A stretch of 64,000 bases of DNA, from the NCBI GenBank assembly GCA_043228905.1, contig JBHGNT010000003.1, positions 23,622,001-23,686,000 of the forward strand, written 5' to 3'. Positions 59,845 through 64,000 of this stretch are shown piece by piece. Position numbers and translations under genes: made by a program. Position 1 is the first letter of the stretch; each line of letters opens with the position of its first letter. The DNA is from Azolla caroliniana. Lineage: Eukaryota > Polypodiophyta. The notes under the pieces are model-generated. The model saw nothing but the letters and a program-made list of their open reading frames with translations. It was not told the DNA's origin and did not search any database.

Positions 59845-61060
59845 ACACTACATGGGTAGTGGAACATGTTGAATTGCCAATAGGCAAGATGAACACTCCA
59901 TCGAGGAAAGAATTTCCACTTGCTCCAATAAAGAAAATTTCCACATTAGTACTCCCTTCAATTTTCGTAGATATGTTTTCCCTCCATGTCTACCGTCGAA
60001 TACAAAAGTGTTGCGCAAATTCCAATTATGACACAATCCCCAATATCTGAGAAATAGAAAAATGATCTCCATCTCTAATTTTGGGTCAACCTATGTAAAT
60101 TGTGCAAACACCCACTGTCTAGGTGTCAAGGAACACCCTGATAAAACTTGCCAAATTTGAGAAATGTAACTCCAAATCTAACAAACAATCGGACATTGTA
60201 TAAATCGATGAGTACTATCTTCCATTTGAATAGTGCAAAAGAAACATACCCGTTGCTAATCCACGACGCTTTAGAGCCAATCCCAAAGGCAATCCTCCAA
60301 TCAAAACTCTCCAAATGAAGACCTTTGCTACAAGTGGCAATTTAGAATGCCAACTATGTTGTCAGATCTACCACCACCCATGATCATATTTGTGTAACCT
60401 CCATTCTTCTTCAGCCTTAGATGATAACCATCCAAGAGACTCAACAGAGGAATGATACAAAAGATTAATAGTCACTTGTAAGAATCCTTTAAACACCAAT
60501 CAAGCCAAGGTTGTTCTCCTATTTGTAGAGGTAAGGGACCTTGCATCAATGCAATATTTTGTAGTTGTTGCCAAATAAACCCATAATTAGGTGGAATGCG
60601 TAATAATTGTTGCGCTTCAACAAACTCCAAAATTCTTTGAGATGGAGCCTCTACTATATCTCCCACCTCTTTGACCCCCAAACGAAACAAACAATTAAAT
60701 TTCAGAGAGCAAACTCTCCGTTCCTGGCCAACATAATAACCAACAAGACACAAGCAACTCTTTTTGCAAAGAATTACAATGCTCTCTACTGGATGATGGT
60801 TTCCATACACATAACAATAGTGCTTCTTGCCATTAGGTAACTAAGTGTTGAACACATGTAGAGCCCGGAATCCTAAGTGAAATACATCCATTCAGTAATT
60901 GCCACCATGAAGCCTTAATCGTTGTCCTCCCATGTGTTAAACCCTTGTTCTCAATGAAATATTGAACAATTTAGATATCCATGGTTGTGAGTTTGAACAC
61001 ATATCTTGTAATAATGAAAATCTACGAGCCATCATATGCTTAGATAAGTTCAATATTCAA
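59845..61060 (-). pseudogene. decayed LINE 3' part, minus strand
   Basis: Minus-strand reading gives, with several stops and frame changes, FIWQQLQNIALMQGPLPLQ and DWRIAFGIGSKASWI. It also gives the zinc-type stretch CFFCTIQMEDSTHRFIQC, then FLFLRYWGLCHNWNLRNTFV FDG. C-x2-C...H-x3-C and W-x-RN-x-VFDG are features of the C-terminal region of plant LINE ORF2. No poly-A tail is seen at 59.8 kb. Confidence 0.68.
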
Positions 61061-61071
61061 GCCCCCCCAAG

Positions 61072-61533
61072 TGTTACGGGCATGACCATATAATATCCCG
61101 TGGTGAGAATTTACTGTAGTATTCTATACACGTGGATAAGTGTGAGGGTTAAACGAGAGTGTAAAGAAGGGGAGGATTACTTTTAATCCTCGGGATTGAG
61201 ACAACCCATTAGGCCAAGTGTGAACTTGCCTGGGGGCCTTGGGTATCGCTATAAATAAGAGGCCTAGCTACCCTCACTTTGGGCATCTTTTGACTACATC
61301 GAGACTCTGTTCTTGTGGTGGGTCAACTCTTGTAGTGAGCGCGCCAGCACCAGGTACGACTCGACGCCACGACGGTGGTATGGGACGCTGATCAAGGCTC
61401 GAGTCTGTCTCAATCCCTTCGCTCGAGGGTGGTCAGGTGGATCGACACCCTTCCTTCTCTCTCTCCTTTCTATCTATCTATCTATCTATATTCTATCCTT
61501 ATCTAATGCTTACATTAGTTCATGTCTCTAACA
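61072..61533 (+). repeat. 5' LTR of a Ty3 element running out of the window
   Basis: 462 bases with ends TGTTACGGG and CTCTAACA. TATA box TATAAATA is at 61250-61257. A PBS-like sequence follows directly. The bases before it (CCAAG, 61067-61071) are the candidate target duplication; the other side is outside the window. Confidence 0.82.
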
Positions 61534-61535
61534 GT

Positions 61536-61548
61536 TGGTTTCAGAGCC
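61536..61548 (+). promoter_or_regulatory. primer-binding site, initiator tRNA-Met type
   Basis: TGGTTTCAGAGCC starts two bases after the LTR. It differs from the common plant initiator-Met PBS TGGTATCAGAGCC at one base. Confidence 0.75.
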
Positions 61549-61779
61549 TATGTTCTAATGTTTCTTTTGTTGTCTTTTGTTTTGTTGATTGATGGTGATC
61601 GATCTATGTGCGGTCGGCCTTGATCCAGACAACGATCAACAAAGGAACTTCGGTAACTCTTTCCTTATTTTATTTTTTTTCTATTTTTTCTTCTCCCATC
61701 TAATCATGTGTATAGTCTATGTGCAATTATTTCATTAATTCAATGATGTTGTAGTGGTAATTAATTGGTTGTATAAAAC

Positions 61780-62125
61780 GTTTACATATGTGTATGAGGT
61801 CAATACCTCATTTGACATATATTGAATATGTGATTAGTGTCGTATGCGCACGAGGTTAATACCTCAATTGCGTATTACGCTCAGATACATATGTTACGTA
61901 TGCATATGAGGTCAATACATGTGTATGAGGTCAATACCTCATTTGACATATATTGAATATGTGATTAGTGTCGTATGCGCACGAGGTTAATACCTCAATT
62001 GCGTATTACGCTCACATACATATGTTACGTATGCATATGAGGTCAATACCTCGATTTTGTTGTAAATGACATGCGTTTGGTCTCGTATGCGTAAGAGGTC
62101 AATACCTCAATTGGGTATTACGATG
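61780..62125. repeat. repeated GAGGT-CAAT-ACCTC hairpins in the Ty3 leader, with a 126-bp duplication
   Basis: GAGGTCAATACCTC or GAGGTTAATACCTC occurs about six times between 61797 and 62110, and once more truncated at 61910. Each is an inverted repeat around CAAT/TAAT. A block of about 126 bases containing two of them is directly duplicated (from about 61787 and 61913; shared text ACATATATTGAATATGTGAT). Confidence 0.92.
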
Positions 62126-63173
62126 AACCCTTATTTTTAGATGTTTTGTTTGCGTAGAGATATATGCCTCAATTACGTATCTCGATTATATCATTTATGG
62201 CTATTTGATGTAACGATGTGGTCACGTGTATATGTATTTGATCGTATATATGTGATAATATACATATGTGTATATAAGTTATTAAGTGATTTTAATATCG
62301 GATGTTTTCCTTTTCGGGGAAAGGATCTTGGTGGCCGTCCTCACATTTTTGTGAGAATGGCGTTGTCACCATCCCTTTTTTCAACAATTTTTTATTGTTG
62401 ACATTCCCATTGGTGACTTCGATTTTATTACGTAAAGAAATGCCTACTACGAAAAGAGGGCTCATTTAGCTTGACCATTAGGTTGCACTTTAGCGTATGC
62501 CATCGTAATTACGAAACTTGAGGTTAGGTAATGTACCAACATATTTTGTAGTAAACGAGGGGGAAATAAGGACTCTTGACATATATGTTTCTTTTAAAAA
62601 AACATATATGGACAAATGTCTCGCATATCTCTTATACGTATGAAGCATTAAACATTCAAGAAGAGCAACCTACTTGGTTGGCTCAAGTGTTTAATGCATT
62701 TGTTCTCGAGGTCTCGAGTTCAAATATGGCCAAGATCATACAACATCTTTGATACATATCACTATAACACATGTTTAGACTTGAGGTCTAAGTGCATTTT
62801 GGGATCCTCATAATAGGACTTAAAGAGCTGAAACCACATATGTGGGCATAGAAACATAGTTTATTGTTAACATTTTTTTCGTGTATAAACTATTCATGAT
62901 GTGAACATACATGGTTGAGCCTCGGGGAGCCGCCATGAAAAAATCGATATAGAGATCAGGGAAAGACATTAATTTGTCACCCCCATGGTTTTTAAAACAC
63001 CTTTATGTTACCATAGTAACCTGATCTTGAACCTCATCTCATACGTCTAGAGGGGTATTGACGTGAGATCATGATATCGATTAATGTTTGCCCATGATAT
63101 GTTTACATCATGACATGATGTTATGACTATTTATCTGACCTTATCCTATTTCTTTGCCAGAAATAAACATTCA
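62126..63173 (+). other. long leader of the Ty3 element between PBS and gag
   Basis: About 1.6 kb lies between PBS and gag, of which this is the part after the hairpin repeats. No coding sequence is seen. It is AT-rich with short direct repeats (ACATATATG). Confidence 0.55.
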
Positions 63174-63938
63174 ATGGCTCAAAATAACGACCCGATGTCA
63201 TCCACTCAAGTGGAAGGAACTCAAGGAAATCCTCTTGGACAAATGTCCATTGAGATGTCTTTTTCGCAAATAACCCAATACCTTAGTTTCACCGCTCAAT
63301 AGATGACCGAACTTTGGCAATCTCAAAGTGCCCTCGAGGCACGTGTCATTAGTTTACAATGAGAGACTAATAGACCTGATGAGCGATAGGGTGAACCATC
63401 GTTTGTTGTTAAGCCATTTACGGGAGAAAAAAAGGAAAGAACCGAAGAAGAAATCTACATGTGGTTGGGCCGATGGGAGTCTCATTTTGAGCTCTATTCC
63501 ACACCAGATAGTACAAAGATTGCATATGTCAGCCGAGAACTAGGGGGTAAGGCCACTGCTTGGTGGCGTGGGCTCTGTACTTTGGGGAAATTGCCTGATA
63601 CCTGGACAGATTTTGTCACAGTTTTTAAGGGCCAATTTCTGCAACCTCCCTCTCGAACCAAGGCAGCACAAACTTTAATGAACCTCTCTAGCAGGAAGTT
63701 TTCCTCGCTAGAAGACTATGTCCACCATGCTAGAACCCAAATCCAAAAATCGGGTCTAGAAGGGGACAATAGGTTAATAACTTGTTATGTCAATGGCATC
63801 CCCAATTCGGACTATCATTGGATAGTGCACGATAAGGATCCAAAATCCTTTGAAGAGGCCGTTGAAATAGCTCTTCTCTATCAACGCACTTTGAAGAAGA
63901 ACCACAACAAACCCAACGAAGCGCTCGGGACTAAGTAG
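63174..63938 (+). pseudogene. gag: Ty3 gag with in-frame stops
   Basis: One frame runs from ATG 63174 (MAQNNDPMSSTQ) with no frameshift but stops TAG 63300, TGA 63360, TAG 63387 and TAG 63936. The last 160 codons are a Ty3 capsid domain: EEIYMWLGRWESHFELY, ATAWWRGLCTLG, TWTDFVTVFKGQFLQPP and FSSLEDYVHHARTQI. After the last stop the frame continues with VGKRKTPNEFMDRDCK to the window end. It is unrelated in detail to the gag at 50.5 kb. Confidence 0.9.
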
Positions 63939-64000
63939 TCACAATTCGTTGGGAAACGCAAGACACCCAACGAATTCATGGATCGTGATTGTAAGCGACA

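Overview
This is plant nuclear DNA. It contains spliced genes with GT-AG introns of a few hundred bases to about 2 kb. It also has a nuclear tRNA-Trp gene, a plastid-targeted protein of a cyanobacterial family, and plant-type Ty3, Ty1/copia and LINE elements. Intergenic DNA is AT-rich and full of microsatellites. The large introns and dense nested retroelements fit a big, repeat-rich genome. A fern, lycophyte or other non-flowering plant would fit, but the sequence does not settle the lineage.

Left part (1-31.7 kb, genic). A PP2A B55 regulatory subunit gene runs leftwards out of the window (exons 1-6 at 4330-1309). A leftward gene at 17522-10964 encodes a chloroplast protein I place in the DUF6816-type family; nine exons join in frame. 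Two rightward genes follow: type I phosphomannose isomerase (20703-23866, five exons) and CTU2, the tRNA 2-thiolation partner (27850-31710, seven exons). A tRNA-Trp(CCA) gene lies at 27080-27151. Between genes are a rearranged 18S rDNA scrap (8860-9052), several local tandem duplications, LINE tails and microsatellites.

Middle (33.9-46.7 kb). A decayed Ty3 gag-protease relic is followed by two head-to-tail copies of an unusual unit. Each copy has a gene or relic for a ParB-like domain fused to a beta-class N4/N6 DNA amino-methyltransferase, bounded by arrays of short palindromes of the form CGATAC-N-GTATCG. The better copy (42637-45840, minus) keeps five exons with in-frame splice junctions. 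It has at least two stops and two apparent frameshifts. The other copy was broken by a LINE. This is the most novel content of the window.

Right part (46.6-64 kb). Retroelements are nested. A Ty3 element with an extra coiled-coil ORF (47.08-49.83 kb, resuming at 56.33 kb) was invaded by a GC-rich Ty3 element (49833-56326; 5' LTR, PBS, gag-pro and pol). That element was in turn hit by an unrelated solo LTR (55282-55969) with a 5-bp target duplication. The PBS of the GC-rich element matches, over 18 bases, the 3' end of the tRNA-Trp encoded at 27080-27151. Copia and LINE fragments follow. The window ends in the 5' half of another Ty3 element (LTR 61072-61533, gag 63174-63938) whose leader carries repeated GAGGT-CAAT-ACCTC hairpins.
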